Below are positions 7,339 to 15,972 of a stretch of 64,000 nt of DNA, piece after piece (positions within the stretch are counted from its first letter, which is position 1; each line of letters starts with the position of its first letter). Origin of the DNA: BMS3BBIN04 sp964552465 (GTDB lineage: Bacteria; Electryoneota; Electryoneia; Electryoneales; Electryoneaceae); NCBI GenBank assembly GCA_964552465.1, contig CAZKGR010000014.1, positions 19,306-83,305 of the forward strand, given 5' to 3'. The position numbers were made by a program, and so were the translations under genes. The notes below the pieces were generated by a model that was given only the letters and a program-made list of their open reading frames with translations, ran no database searches and was not told where the DNA came from.

Positions 7339-9954
7339 TCAATGTCCACCCATTCCCATGCCTGGTGGCATCCCACTCGGCATCTGAACATCACCCTCGG
7401 GGATTCCATAAACGGTGACAACACCTTCCGCGTTGCTGAACAGCTCGAGCGCTGCTTGCTTAACCTCATCGAGCGTGGTATTACCCAGTTGTTCGTAGAG
7501 TAGCCATGTCTGGTTAGGATCATCATACATGACAACGTCTGTGCTCAATGCCATCGCGAGGTTAATCCGGCTGGAATAGCGGCGGAGCATTGAACCGCGC
7601 ATGTCATTTCTCGCGATCTCGAGTCGATCTTCGTCAAATCCACCTTGTGCTACGGCAGATAGATGTTGGTAGACGATAGCTTGTCCCTCTTCAAGATGTT
7701 CTTCAGGAAGTGCAATCAATGCTGTCCAAGCTCCCCATCCATCACGCATCTTTAGACGCGATCCGGCACTGTATGCCCAGCCCTTTTTCTCGCCGAGGTC
7801 ACGGTAAATGCGATCTGAAACCATAACATTTGCGAGTAACGCGGCAGCGTGTTTCTCGAGTGGTAAGTTATCAATCAGGAATCCGGTTGCGAGGAAGCCC
7901 TGACGTCCTGACGCGGTCACAGTGTCCACTCCAGGCGAGCTCATTGGTGTATCCTGGAGCGGGAAACGGGAAGCTGTCGCGGTCAAGCCGTTGAACGCCA
8001 GCTCTGCAACTTCGATAATCTGCGAAGCCGGAGCGGGTGCGATCACACTGATCACGATATTTTCAGCCGCGAACGCATCTTCTCGAAATTCAGCCAACGC
8101 AGTCAGGTCAACATCCGTCAAGCTGGTCTCATCGCCATAGATCGGTTGGCTGCTGAGGTGATCACCGTAGAGCAGGCTGGTAAACGTCGATGTTGTTTGA
8201 GATCTTAGAGATCCGCGTTGACGTTGGGCAATTCTCAACTGTTCATCTGCAGCTTCCTTAACCTCGGATTCGTCGAGGTCACTGTGCTTGAACCTTTCAG
8301 CTACGAATTGCAGCGCTTCTGCCCAATTATCTGACACAGCTTGAACGCGAACGAAGCTATACTCAGGCACAGTGCGATAGTCATCCATCGGTACGCGAGC
8401 ATCATCGACGGTGCTCATATCCATACCGATGTCGCCCATACGATCGTCAAGATCATCACCTTCTTGCAGCAGACGATGCAGCAGATCAACCCAGCCTCGT
8501 GTGTTCTCATTTTCCCACGCAGATCGGCCGCTGACAGCGACATGAATCCCAGCGACTGGAGCTCCCTGGAGCTCACGTGCGACCACTCGCACACCATTGC
8601 TCAATCTCTCGTCAACGATTGGGCCCATTGTCAGGCCGGAGTTGCTGCTCTCATCTTCGGTAATGAGATACGCGCTGGCGATCCATGATGGATCTTCATA
8701 CCAGAATCGGTATGCAGATTCCAGGTCTGCGAGCTGTACATTCTTCCGCTCAAGTTCAAAAGTTTTCCAGAATCCCCAAGGTGCAACGGCCAATTTTGGA
8801 ACCAGCATGAATGCACCGTACTGAACTTGTTCGGCAAAGAACAATTCACTGCGAGTTCCGTCGCGGATGGCATTCCTGATAAGCTCAAGCGACGATTCGG
8901 CAGGTTTCACTGATTGAATCGCAGCTATCATTGAATCAACAACTGCCTGCGGATCGCTACCCGGCATCAGGCCTGCGTTTATATCTATCACACTGAAATC
9001 TGGATCCTGATCCATCATCGAATAGACGTAGGTTACCATCGGCATTTCGCCGCCGGTAAGCTTCTCATCGAGGGCATCGTCGAGCAACAAGCTCAGCGCG
9101 TTATACGCAGGCATGTCGCCCGCATCAAACCGCGGGCCGGGGATGGTTAATGTCAGCGATCCACTACGGGTGGCTCCGTAGGCGACATGGAGCTGGTTGT
9201 AACGCCAGTCGTCAAAGCCAGATGGCCAAGCTTCAGTTCTATCCGGTAGATCTTGCGGTACCAGGTCACCGTAAGTCTGGATGGCCAGTTGTTCCATTTC
9301 CGCGAATGTCAGGTCACCCTTGAGTACAAGGGTCATATTATTGACAGCATACCATGTGTCATGGAAATGCGCGACGTTTTCCGCCGGGATTGCACGAATG
9401 CCCTGTACCGTTCCAAGTGTGGAAAAGCCGTAGCTGGTTGGGCTATACACGTTGTGTACGTGTATGTTCTCCGCCCGAGTCGAAGATCGTTCCAACCCCT
9501 GGTTGATCTCGTTGATCACACGTCCCTTTTCAATCTCCAGCGTATCCGGATCAATGACCGAATTGAGGATCATGTCCGCCTGGATTTCCATTGACAGGCT
9601 GGCGTGTTCAACCGGTGTAACGAGAATGAAATTGGTGTATGTCTTCGATGTTTGAGCGTTGTAGTACGCGCCCATGCGGTCGAACGAATCGTAGATCTCG
9701 TCTTGCGAACGCGTATCGGTACCACGGAAGATCATGTGCTCCAGCAGATGTGTCGCTCCAGCAGTTGCGAGCGTCTCATTGCCTGATCCAGCGCGTACGA
9801 TCAGCAGGCTGGAAAGCAGGGGTGTGCTGCCATCAGGCATCATCACCAGGTCGAGCCCGTTCGGCATGGTCATGCTCCGAACAGTCTGTTCAGCGAGCGC
9901 TGGGTTTGATACAAACATCATGATGATGAGAGAAAGCGCAGCCGTTTTTTTCAC
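7339..9954 (-). CDS. Secreted M16 (insulinase/pitrilysin-type) double-domain protease
   Basis: 871 residues with a signal peptide (residues 1-21, ending ALA-E). The N-terminal M16 half has the inverted zinc motif HLLEH at 69-73 and the distal Glu at 149, exactly 76 residues on, so it should be active. The C-terminal half (from about 450) repeats the M16 fold without the zinc motif, as in one-chain clamshell enzymes. The tail is Gly/Met-rich (MPSGMPPGMGMGGH). It probably digests peptides in the periplasm. Its ATG overlaps the stop of the upstream K+ channel gene by four bases, so the two are translationally coupled. Confidence 0.9.
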   Translation of the reverse strand: MKKTAALSLIIMMFVSNPALAEQTVRSMTMPNGLDLVMMPDGSTPLLSSLLIVRAGSGNETLATAGATHLLEHMIFRGTDTRSQDEIYDSFDRMGAYYNAQTSKTYTNFILVTPVEHASLSMEIQADMILNSVIDPDTLEIEKGRVINEINQGLERSSTRAENIHVHNVYSPTSYGFSTLGTVQGIRAIPAENVAHFHDTWYAVNNMTLVLKGDLTFAEMEQLAIQTYGDLVPQDLPDRTEAWPSGFDDWRYNQLHVAYGATRSGSLTLTIPGPRFDAGDMPAYNALSLLLDDALDEKLTGGEMPMVTYVYSMMDQDPDFSVIDINAGLMPGSDPQAVVDSMIAAIQSVKPAESSLELIRNAIRDGTRSELFFAEQVQYGAFMLVPKLAVAPWGFWKTFELERKNVQLADLESAYRFWYEDPSWIASAYLITEDESSNSGLTMGPIVDERLSNGVRVVARELQGAPVAGIHVAVSGRSAWENENTRGWVDLLHRLLQEGDDLDDRMGDIGMDMSTVDDARVPMDDYRTVPEYSFVRVQAVSDNWAEALQFVAERFKHSDLDESEVKEAADEQLRIAQRQRGSLRSQTTSTFTSLLYGDHLSSQPIYGDETSLTDVDLTALAEFREDAFAAENIVISVIAPAPASQIIEVAELAFNGLTATASRFPLQDTPMSSPGVDTVTASGRQGFLATGFLIDNLPLEKHAAALLANVMVSDRIYRDLGEKKGWAYSAGSRLKMRDGWGAWTALIALPEEHLEEGQAIVYQHLSAVAQGGFDEDRLEIARNDMRGSMLRRYSSRINLAMALSTDVVMYDDPNQTWLLYEQLGNTTLDEVKQAALELFSNAEGVVTVYGIPEGDVQMPSGMPPGMGMGGH

Positions 9955-11018
9955 AGTTTACCTCCCTGAAAATCTGCTTCACGTACAGTGAAACCCGAGC
10001 CTGGTGAGCTGGTTTCAATTACCTGATATTCTGTTTTAAACTTCTCGATCTGAGTTAGAGAACCGAATACCAGCAAGCGGTCGAAGTCGCGTATGTGTTC
10101 ATCACCGTTCGGGTGAACGACCAATGTGCCATCCTTGTGGAAGATTGCCATAATCGCGAGACCACCAGTATTGTTGAGAAAATCCATCTCGCGGAGTGAT
10201 TCATCCCCAAAGTTGCTATTCTCTGGAACATCGAGTTGGGTAAGCATCAGGTCGTCACCAAACATGCGGCTATAAATATCGATAAAATCTACGATGCCCG
10301 GACGTGTCATCAATGATGATATTCGCCGTCCGCTGATTTTGAACGGTAGTTCCACACGGTCAGCTCCTGCACGCCGCAACTTCGCTTTGCTGTGGTCATC
10401 GATGCCCCGCGCGACAATGTGCAGTTTTGGGTTCATTTCTCGGGCTGTGATGGTGACCATCACATTTGCTGAGTCACCCGTCAATGCTGCGATCAGCCCA
10501 TATGCGTTGTAGACACCGGCCTCTTCCAGTGTGTCATCTCTAGAAGCATCGCCTTCAATTACCAGGTATCCAGCTTCTCGTGCATCGTGCGCGTGACCTG
10601 CATCCATTTCCAGAATGCAGAAACTCGCCTTCATTCTCTGCAATTCTTCAGCGACTTCACGCCCCAGCTTACCATATCCGGCAACAATAATGTGGTCTTT
10701 CATCTGCCTGATCTTTCTGTACATCCTACGATGTTTGATCCCGGCCATTACCTGCCCGCTCACGATGTAGCTGGTAATTGTGGTTATCGCATACCCACCA
10801 ACCGAGATGGACATGATGATGAGTCCGATGGTGAGCAAGCGACCACCGTAGGTGAGTGTTTGTACCTCACCGAATCCAACGGTACTCATGGTGATGAACG
10901 TCATGTACATGGAGTCAAGGATCGGCCATCCTTCAATGAAGGTGTAGCCGATGGTACCAGCTATGATCACGAAAAAGATGGAAATAATGCTAAAGGTGAA
11001 TTTGGTTTTCAAGCCCAT
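9951..11018 (-). CDS. Two-TM potassium channel with RCK (TrkA-N/TrkA-C) domain
   Basis: 355 residues. TM1 is at about 8-28, the pore helix follows, and the K+ selectivity filter is TVGFG (46-50). TM2 is at about 58-82. The cytosolic RCK domain starts with DHIIVAGYGKLGREVAEEL, a Rossmann nucleotide-binding motif, and continues to a TrkA-C-like domain ending near residue 335. It resembles MthK-type gated channels. The gene is first in a two-gene minus-strand operon with the M16 protease. The functional link between the two is not obvious. Confidence 0.9.
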   Translation of the reverse strand: MGLKTKFTFSIISIFFVIIAGTIGYTFIEGWPILDSMYMTFITMSTVGFGEVQTLTYGGRLLTIGLIIMSISVGGYAITTITSYIVSGQVMAGIKHRRMYRKIRQMKDHIIVAGYGKLGREVAEELQRMKASFCILEMDAGHAHDAREAGYLVIEGDASRDDTLEEAGVYNAYGLIAALTGDSANVMVTITAREMNPKLHIVARGIDDHSKAKLRRAGADRVELPFKISGRRISSLMTRPGIVDFIDIYSRMFGDDLMLTQLDVPENSNFGDESLREMDFLNNTGGLAIMAIFHKDGTLVVHPNGDEHIRDFDRLLVFGSLTQIEKFKTEYQVIETSSPGSGFTVREADFQGGKL

Positions 11019-11100
11019 GTGATCTGCTCTTCCTCAACCCGAAGTTCTGCCCGACTGAAGATACATCAGGCAGACGCCCGGTGGGAGCTGGTATAAAAGT

Positions 11101-11121
11101 AAAAGCCCCTGAAAGGGGCTT
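11101..11121 (-). terminator. Intrinsic terminator after gatE
   Basis: On the minus strand, AAGCCCC-tttc-AGGGGCTTTT followed by a T-rich tract, 38 bases beyond the gatE stop and before the K+ channel gene. Confidence 0.8.
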
Positions 11122-11158
11122 CAGAACTACGCGTATGATCAAGGAAATCAGGTATAGT

Positions 11159-13057
11159 TCAGCCTGCATATTGCTTCATTTTTTCGCACACGATTCGTGA
11201 ATCGATCCGTCCACGCAGCACGTCCATCGCGTGTCCCATCGCCATGCGGAACAGGTTGTCTTCACGGCGCGGATTCTCACTTTTTGCCAATTCAACAGCT
11301 TCTTCAATAACGCGCATCATCTCGGCTTCATCCACCGAGTCCCATTCGAGCCGCTCGAGCAGTCTGTCGAGTGACCGTTCGGGTTTTTCCGTCCACGCCT
11401 GCAGCAGGTCGAACAGGCCTTCACGGTACACCCGGCCTTCACCCATCGCAATCAGCAAGTCTTCCATCTGGGCAACGCTTAGCGAATCCACCGGATACTC
11501 ACGCCGTTGCAGTGCCGTCATCATTCGTGCAAGCAATTCGCCGCTGCGCATTGGATCAACTGTTCCGTTTCCAGCCAGTTTGTCGTGCAATTGTGCAAAC
11601 CGAGTTATCGGCAGCAATTCGACGATGTCTTCTGGAAGATTCTGTTCGCGATAAGTCTGTTCACGTAACCACGGTGCGACAGGGACGTTCAATCGCGCAG
11701 CCTCGACACGTTCTTCGGTGATCTCATGCGGTGGCGAATCAGTATCCGGGTACATCCGGTCTGGGCCGGGCAGAACACGTTCGAAATCGTTGCGGTTGTT
11801 GTTTAAGGCTTGCCGTGTTTCGTTGGGAATCGCGACGATAGCCTGTGCGAACCGGTCACGGATTTCCTCAGCGGCCGTGTTGGTATCATCTTCTGGTCCC
11901 CACACCAGCACCGCAACATCATCATCATTCATATCGAGCTGCGATATGACAAGCTCACGGTCCTTCTCAATCAGCCCACCAGCTTCACCATCCGTGTGCA
12001 GCATGTTCGGAAGCTGATCGAGGCAGGCGACTACGCGTATTTGTCCGGAAATATCATCTGCAAAAGTTCGGCCTTCCAGTGGCCAGGTTAGGATGCCTTT
12101 CGCATTCGGGAACACGACTGCGCGGATTGGATCACGTACTTGCACCGCTGCGGCCAGATCTCGATGTGCCGGGTGTGCGGAATCGAGTCGCAGACTAGAG
12201 ATAGTTCCAGGACGATCACCCGGGTTGAATCCTCGCTTGTGCAGTTCGTCGCGCAACGCAAGCAGAGCCTGCTGCCGTTTTGCTTCGTAGCTGGTCAACG
12301 CAGCGATACGTGATATCGCTGGAACGCCCTTGATCTCGACACGTGTGGTACCGCTAATCGAAACGTTAACATCCTGTCGTCCAGCGCCAGCTCCGCGACG
12401 AACCATCTGCGTAGCCCGCAGCATGCGTGCGATACGCATTGCAGCCTCTTGGGCTTCTTCTGGAGTCTCGAGGGTTTTATCAGTAACGACTTCGATCAAT
12501 GGCATGGACAGACGATCAGCCATGAATACGATCCGGTGACCGGTATCAGAGATTTCACGGCACGAGTCTTCTTCGAGTCCGAGCTGAATGACACGGACTA
12601 CTTTTCCGTTGGAGAGGGGAAGCTCGCCGTCAACGCCGACGATAGCCGTACGTTGGAAACCGGCCGGGATGGAGCCGTCAAGATATTGCTTGCGCAGGAT
12701 GTGCAGCTCGCCGACGATCTTACAGCCAAACGCGAGCGCTATTGTCAGTGCGATGTCAATAGCTTCTTCGTTGATCAGGAAGGGGGGAGTGTCGTCCATC
12801 TCATAGGTGCAGACTGTCTCACGGTTGAGCCTGTAGATGATTTCCTTCTTCGTCTTGAATTCCATCAGCGCGGTGCCGTCATATTCGCCGAGCTCACTGA
12901 GGGTGGGGCGCATGTGTCTCAGAACTTCCGCGTGCCAGGCATCGCTGTACTTCCCGGCAGGGCAGTTGCAGAACAGTTTTTTCTCTGTCATGATCTGGTG
13001 ATGAATCTCCAGACCGCAAGAGAAACCCAACTGTTTCCACTGATTCCCGTTGCTCAT
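11159..13057 (-). CDS. gatE: Glu-tRNA(Gln) amidotransferase subunit E (archaeal-type GatE)
   Basis: 632 residues from ATG 13057. It begins LGFSCGLEIHHQI, the GatB/E kinase-like core (amidated-tRNA formation through a phosphorylated Glu-tRNA(Gln)), with CNCPAG, RQDVNVSI and ISRIAALTSYEAKRQ. Between about residues 250 and 400 there is an extra domain (PIRAVVFPNAKGILTWPLEGR, VLVWGPEDDTNTAAEEI). Such an insert marks GatE, where it resembles the bacterial AspRS insertion domain, and is absent from GatB (about 480 residues). The tail domain (to KMKQYAG) contacts tRNA. GatE normally works with GatD, which is not in the window. The family is typical of archaea, so this is notable in a bacterium. Confidence 0.88.
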   Translation of the reverse strand: MSNGNQWKQLGFSCGLEIHHQIMTEKKLFCNCPAGKYSDAWHAEVLRHMRPTLSELGEYDGTALMEFKTKKEIIYRLNRETVCTYEMDDTPPFLINEEAIDIALTIALAFGCKIVGELHILRKQYLDGSIPAGFQRTAIVGVDGELPLSNGKVVRVIQLGLEEDSCREISDTGHRIVFMADRLSMPLIEVVTDKTLETPEEAQEAAMRIARMLRATQMVRRGAGAGRQDVNVSISGTTRVEIKGVPAISRIAALTSYEAKRQQALLALRDELHKRGFNPGDRPGTISSLRLDSAHPAHRDLAAAVQVRDPIRAVVFPNAKGILTWPLEGRTFADDISGQIRVVACLDQLPNMLHTDGEAGGLIEKDRELVISQLDMNDDDVAVLVWGPEDDTNTAAEEIRDRFAQAIVAIPNETRQALNNNRNDFERVLPGPDRMYPDTDSPPHEITEERVEAARLNVPVAPWLREQTYREQNLPEDIVELLPITRFAQLHDKLAGNGTVDPMRSGELLARMMTALQRREYPVDSLSVAQMEDLLIAMGEGRVYREGLFDLLQAWTEKPERSLDRLLERLEWDSVDEAEMMRVIEEAVELAKSENPRREDNLFRMAMGHAMDVLRGRIDSRIVCEKMKQYAG

Positions 13058-13308
13058 ACCTACAACTCCTGAATCCACGCTGGACAGTTCTACTGGAGGA
13101 TACCACGATTCAACCAGAGTGATGAAGTATAGTGTGTGTGTGGAATTCCTGCAACGATATCCTCGCGAGACTACAGCGTGTTGGTGCGAGTTCTCATTCG
13201 ATGAGTGGTGGACTTGCTCGTAACGGTCCTCTGCGCTACTTTGGCATGGCACTTGGCAACAAGAAGTTGCGTCCTGCCGCAGCCCAATCTCACAATGGAA
13301 GTTGTGTC

Positions 13309-14256
13309 ATGCGAATATTGCGTCTTCTCCCAGTTCTTACTCTGCTGCTCACGTTTTTACTACTCAGTAGTTCTTGCTCTTCCGGTGAAAATAACGAGCC
13401 CCGCGAATTCACAATTGTCATGTCTGGCTATTTAATGGGTCAGGTAGATCCGTGCAAATGTCCTGGGAATCCGATTGGTGGGCATGCTCGCCGGGCGACG
13501 GCCATGAACAACGAAGCGAAGCCGGGAAGCGGACTTCTCACTGTAGACGCAGGCAAATGGGTATCGCTCGATCAGGATAATGGTGAGCTTGATTCACGGA
13601 TCACGGCTGCTGTTCTTTCTGAGATTGGCGTGCAGGCAGTGAATGTGACAATGCGTGACGCTCGCCTTGGTAAGCAGACGCTGCTCGAATTGCGCAAGGA
13701 GTATGACCTCCCGTTCTTATCCGCGAATTTGGTCGATACGACGAATCAGAAGCCGCTTTTCCCAGCCTATGAGATAGTTAAAGTGAAATTCCGGGATGGT
13801 GGGTCGTTGGAAGTTGCAGTAATCGGCGTCTGTCGCTCGGGCAGTAGCAACTACATGCCGCCAGAGACAGGTCTGGAATTTGTCAACTCGGATGAAGTGC
13901 TACTTAAGGCTTATAAGAAGGTGATGGACAAGCCGTGCGTGATCATTATTTCAGACGCCGACCGTTCTGTTGCCGCAAATTGGCTCGGTATGCTTGAGGA
14001 AGAGACTGGCAGTCGTCCAGACATGATCCTTTCCAGTAACATGCACCCTGTCCGTACAAACCGTATTCTCATTGGAAAAACTCCGATGACAACGGCTGGA
14101 CGTCAGGGTAAATATCTCGATTTATTGCACGCTTTCCCATTGGATCAGGGTGGGTGGGATGTGCGCAAGACCGGCATTGAGTTGAATGATGGCATTGCTG
14201 ATGATCCCCGGATCGTTGACATAATCGCTGAGTTGACATCTCAGGGTGGCGAGTAG
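13309..14256 (+). CDS. UshA/5'-nucleotidase-like lipoprotein
   Basis: 315 residues from ATG 13309, preceded by GGAAG. A hydrophobic signal ends in a lipobox LLSSSC, with Cys at about 22, so it should be anchored in the envelope. The body starts EFTIVMSGYLMGQVDPCKC and then GGHARRATAM. The order and the GG-ARRA pattern match the metallophosphoesterase/5'-nucleotidase group often called UshA-like, in which some members carry selenocysteine or Cys near this DP-C-C motif. The classical D-H and GNHE metal motifs are not clear, so catalysis is uncertain. It is the first gene of the nucleoside-salvage operon, which fits release of nucleosides from nucleotides outside the cell. Confidence 0.65.
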   Translation: MRILRLLPVLTLLLTFLLLSSSCSSGENNEPREFTIVMSGYLMGQVDPCKCPGNPIGGHARRATAMNNEAKPGSGLLTVDAGKWVSLDQDNGELDSRITAAVLSEIGVQAVNVTMRDARLGKQTLLELRKEYDLPFLSANLVDTTNQKPLFPAYEIVKVKFRDGGSLEVAVIGVCRSGSSNYMPPETGLEFVNSDEVLLKAYKKVMDKPCVIIISDADRSVAANWLGMLEEETGSRPDMILSSNMHPVRTNRILIGKTPMTTAGRQGKYLDLLHAFPLDQGGWDVRKTGIELNDGIADDPRIVDIIAELTSQGGE

Positions 14257-14271
14257 ACCACTGAGGAACTG

Positions 14272-14709
14272 ATGAGTGTGCGTATTCGCAGTGCTGAAGA
14301 CATGCCTGAAGACGTGATGGAGATTGTCCGTCCAGCACGCCGGGCGCGTAGAAATGCAGTCACTCCGCTCACCCATCATTCAGTAGGTGCGGCCCTTGAG
14401 GATGAAGAAGGTAACATATGGATCGGCTGCAACATTGAATCTCATTATCCCGGGCACGGGATCACTGCTGAGCGAGTAGCACTTTATTCAGCGTTGGCAA
14501 ATGGAATACGTAGTTTTCGCCGCATCGCAGTTGTTGGTTCAGGTGGTGAATTGCTGCCTCGCCCGTGTGGTGCGTCATTAGAGGCGTTGGGCGAACATGC
14601 CCCGCGTTTGATTGTTATCCTGTTCAATCCGGACACCAGCGAATGGGCTCAGTATACCTTATCGGAGTTGTTACCCGTACCTGAGAGCATTCAGACAGGG
14701 AATACGTGA
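14272..14709 (+). CDS. Cytidine deaminase homologue with altered zinc site
   Basis: 145 residues, the length of a tetrameric CDA. The fold markers are present: SVGAALEDEEGNIWIGCNIE, YPGHGITAERVALYSALANG and LPRPCGASLEAL. In active CDAs these positions read C-A-E and P-C-x-x-C. Here the first zinc ligand is Thr65, Glu67 (the proton shuttle) is kept, Cys99 is kept, and the last Cys is Ser102. Two of three zinc ligands are missing, so normal zinc-dependent deamination is unlikely. It sits 15 bases after the UshA-like gene and one base before udk, so it is firmly part of the operon. It may be a nucleoside-binding pseudoenzyme or may use a different metal site. Confidence 0.8.
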   Translation: MSVRIRSAEDMPEDVMEIVRPARRARRNAVTPLTHHSVGAALEDEEGNIWIGCNIESHYPGHGITAERVALYSALANGIRSFRRIAVVGSGGELLPRPCGASLEALGEHAPRLIVILFNPDTSEWAQYTLSELLPVPESIQTGNT

Positions 14710-14710
14710 G

Positions 14711-15352
14711 ATGAAGCCCGTCGCGCTCGTCGGCATTGCCGGCGGAACATGTAGCGGTAAAAGCCTGGTCGCCAAACGTCTAGCGGCGGAAGTGGGGGAG
14801 GAGTACGTCCTTCGCATCAATCAGGACAGTTATTACCGGGACTTGCGTGATCTGACTCTCGAGGAACGTGCGCGGATCAATTTCGACCATCCAGATGCAT
14901 TCGCTATGGAAGAAATGGTCGAGGCGGTTGATAAACTGCGCAACGGCGAGACGATTCTCGAACCGGTGTATAATTACTCCGAGCATATCCGTGAGCCGGA
15001 GCCGGTTGAACGAGAACCACGGCCAGTGGTGATTTTCGAAGGTATTCTCGTTCTGGAGAACAGTCGGCTGCGTGACAAAATGGACTACAAAGTGTACGTT
15101 GACGAGGATTCGGACATCCGTCTCGCTCGTCGCATACGCCGGGATGAGATCGAGCGCGGACGCAGCGCACAAAGTATTCTGCTGCAATATGAGGAGAGTG
15201 TTCGTCCGATGCATTTGCAATTTGTCGCCCCAAGCAGACGTTACGCAGACATCATCATTCCGCGTGGCGGTGAGAATAACGCTGCGATTGAAATGCTATC
15301 CAACCACATCCGCGCCTTGGTTGAGCGCGGGTCCAAGAAGACGAGTTCCTGA
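14711..15352 (+). CDS. udk: Uridine kinase
   Basis: 213 residues from ATG 14711. The P-loop is GGTCSGKS (11-18), followed by RINQDSYYRDL, NFDHPDAF and YNYSEHIREPEP, all standard for uridine/cytidine kinase. RRIRRDEIERGRS is the lid. It phosphorylates uridine and cytidine with ATP or GTP to give UMP and CMP in the cytosol. Start choice: this ATG is one base after the deaminase stop and gives the canonical N-terminus. It lies immediately before thymidine kinase. Confidence 0.92.
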   Translation: MKPVALVGIAGGTCSGKSLVAKRLAAEVGEEYVLRINQDSYYRDLRDLTLEERARINFDHPDAFAMEEMVEAVDKLRNGETILEPVYNYSEHIREPEPVEREPRPVVIFEGILVLENSRLRDKMDYKVYVDEDSDIRLARRIRRDEIERGRSAQSILLQYEESVRPMHLQFVAPSRRYADIIIPRGGENNAAIEMLSNHIRALVERGSKKTSS

Positions 15353-15355
15353 CTT

Positions 15356-15961
15356 ATGATGAATGTTGTCCCTAAAGGAACCGGCTGGATTGAAGTCATC
15401 TGCGGGTGCATGTTCTCCGGCAAGACGGAGGAGCTGATCCGTCGATTGCGACGGGCACGGATCGCTCGTCAGGAAGTCATAATCTTCAAGCCCAAGATCG
15501 ACGAACGTTACGCATCGGACGAAGTCGTCAGCCACAGCGATCAGAAACTTCCCTCGATCCAAGTCAAAACCGCCCGTGAGATAGAAGAACTGGTTGGAAC
15601 AGCACATGTAGTTGGAGTTGATGAAGCTCAGTTTATCAGCGGGGATGTAACCGCTGTTGTTCGACGTTTGGCCAATCAGGGCAAGAGAGTAGTTGTCACC
15701 GGGCTGGACACCGACTATCGTGGTGTGCCATTTGAACCGGTGCCAGCGTTGATGTGCGAAGCAGAAATCGTAACCAAGCTGATGGCTGTCTGCCATCGTT
15801 GCGGCGCACCTGCCCATCGGACTCAACGCATCAGCGGCGGTACTGATCGTGTGCAGGTCGGTGGACAGGGCGAGTATGAAGCCCGTTGCCGGACCTGTTT
15901 CGAGCGTCCTGACGAATCGGGGGAAATTACAGGCCAGGCGCGGTTGTTTAATGGTGAGTAA
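15356..15961 (+). CDS. tdk: Thymidine kinase (type II)
   Basis: 201 residues. GWIEVICGCMFSGKT gives the P-loop (17-24). Next come IFKPKIDERY and VGVDEAQF with the catalytic Glu. The lasso region GVPFEPVPALMCEAE is followed by a zinc site with CHRCGAPA and CRTCFERP. It makes dTMP from thymidine. It starts three bases after udk. Confidence 0.93.
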   Translation: MMNVVPKGTGWIEVICGCMFSGKTEELIRRLRRARIARQEVIIFKPKIDERYASDEVVSHSDQKLPSIQVKTAREIEELVGTAHVVGVDEAQFISGDVTAVVRRLANQGKRVVVTGLDTDYRGVPFEPVPALMCEAEIVTKLMAVCHRCGAPAHRTQRISGGTDRVQVGGQGEYEARCRTCFERPDESGEITGQARLFNGE

Positions 15962-15972
15962 TAACAGGGAGT

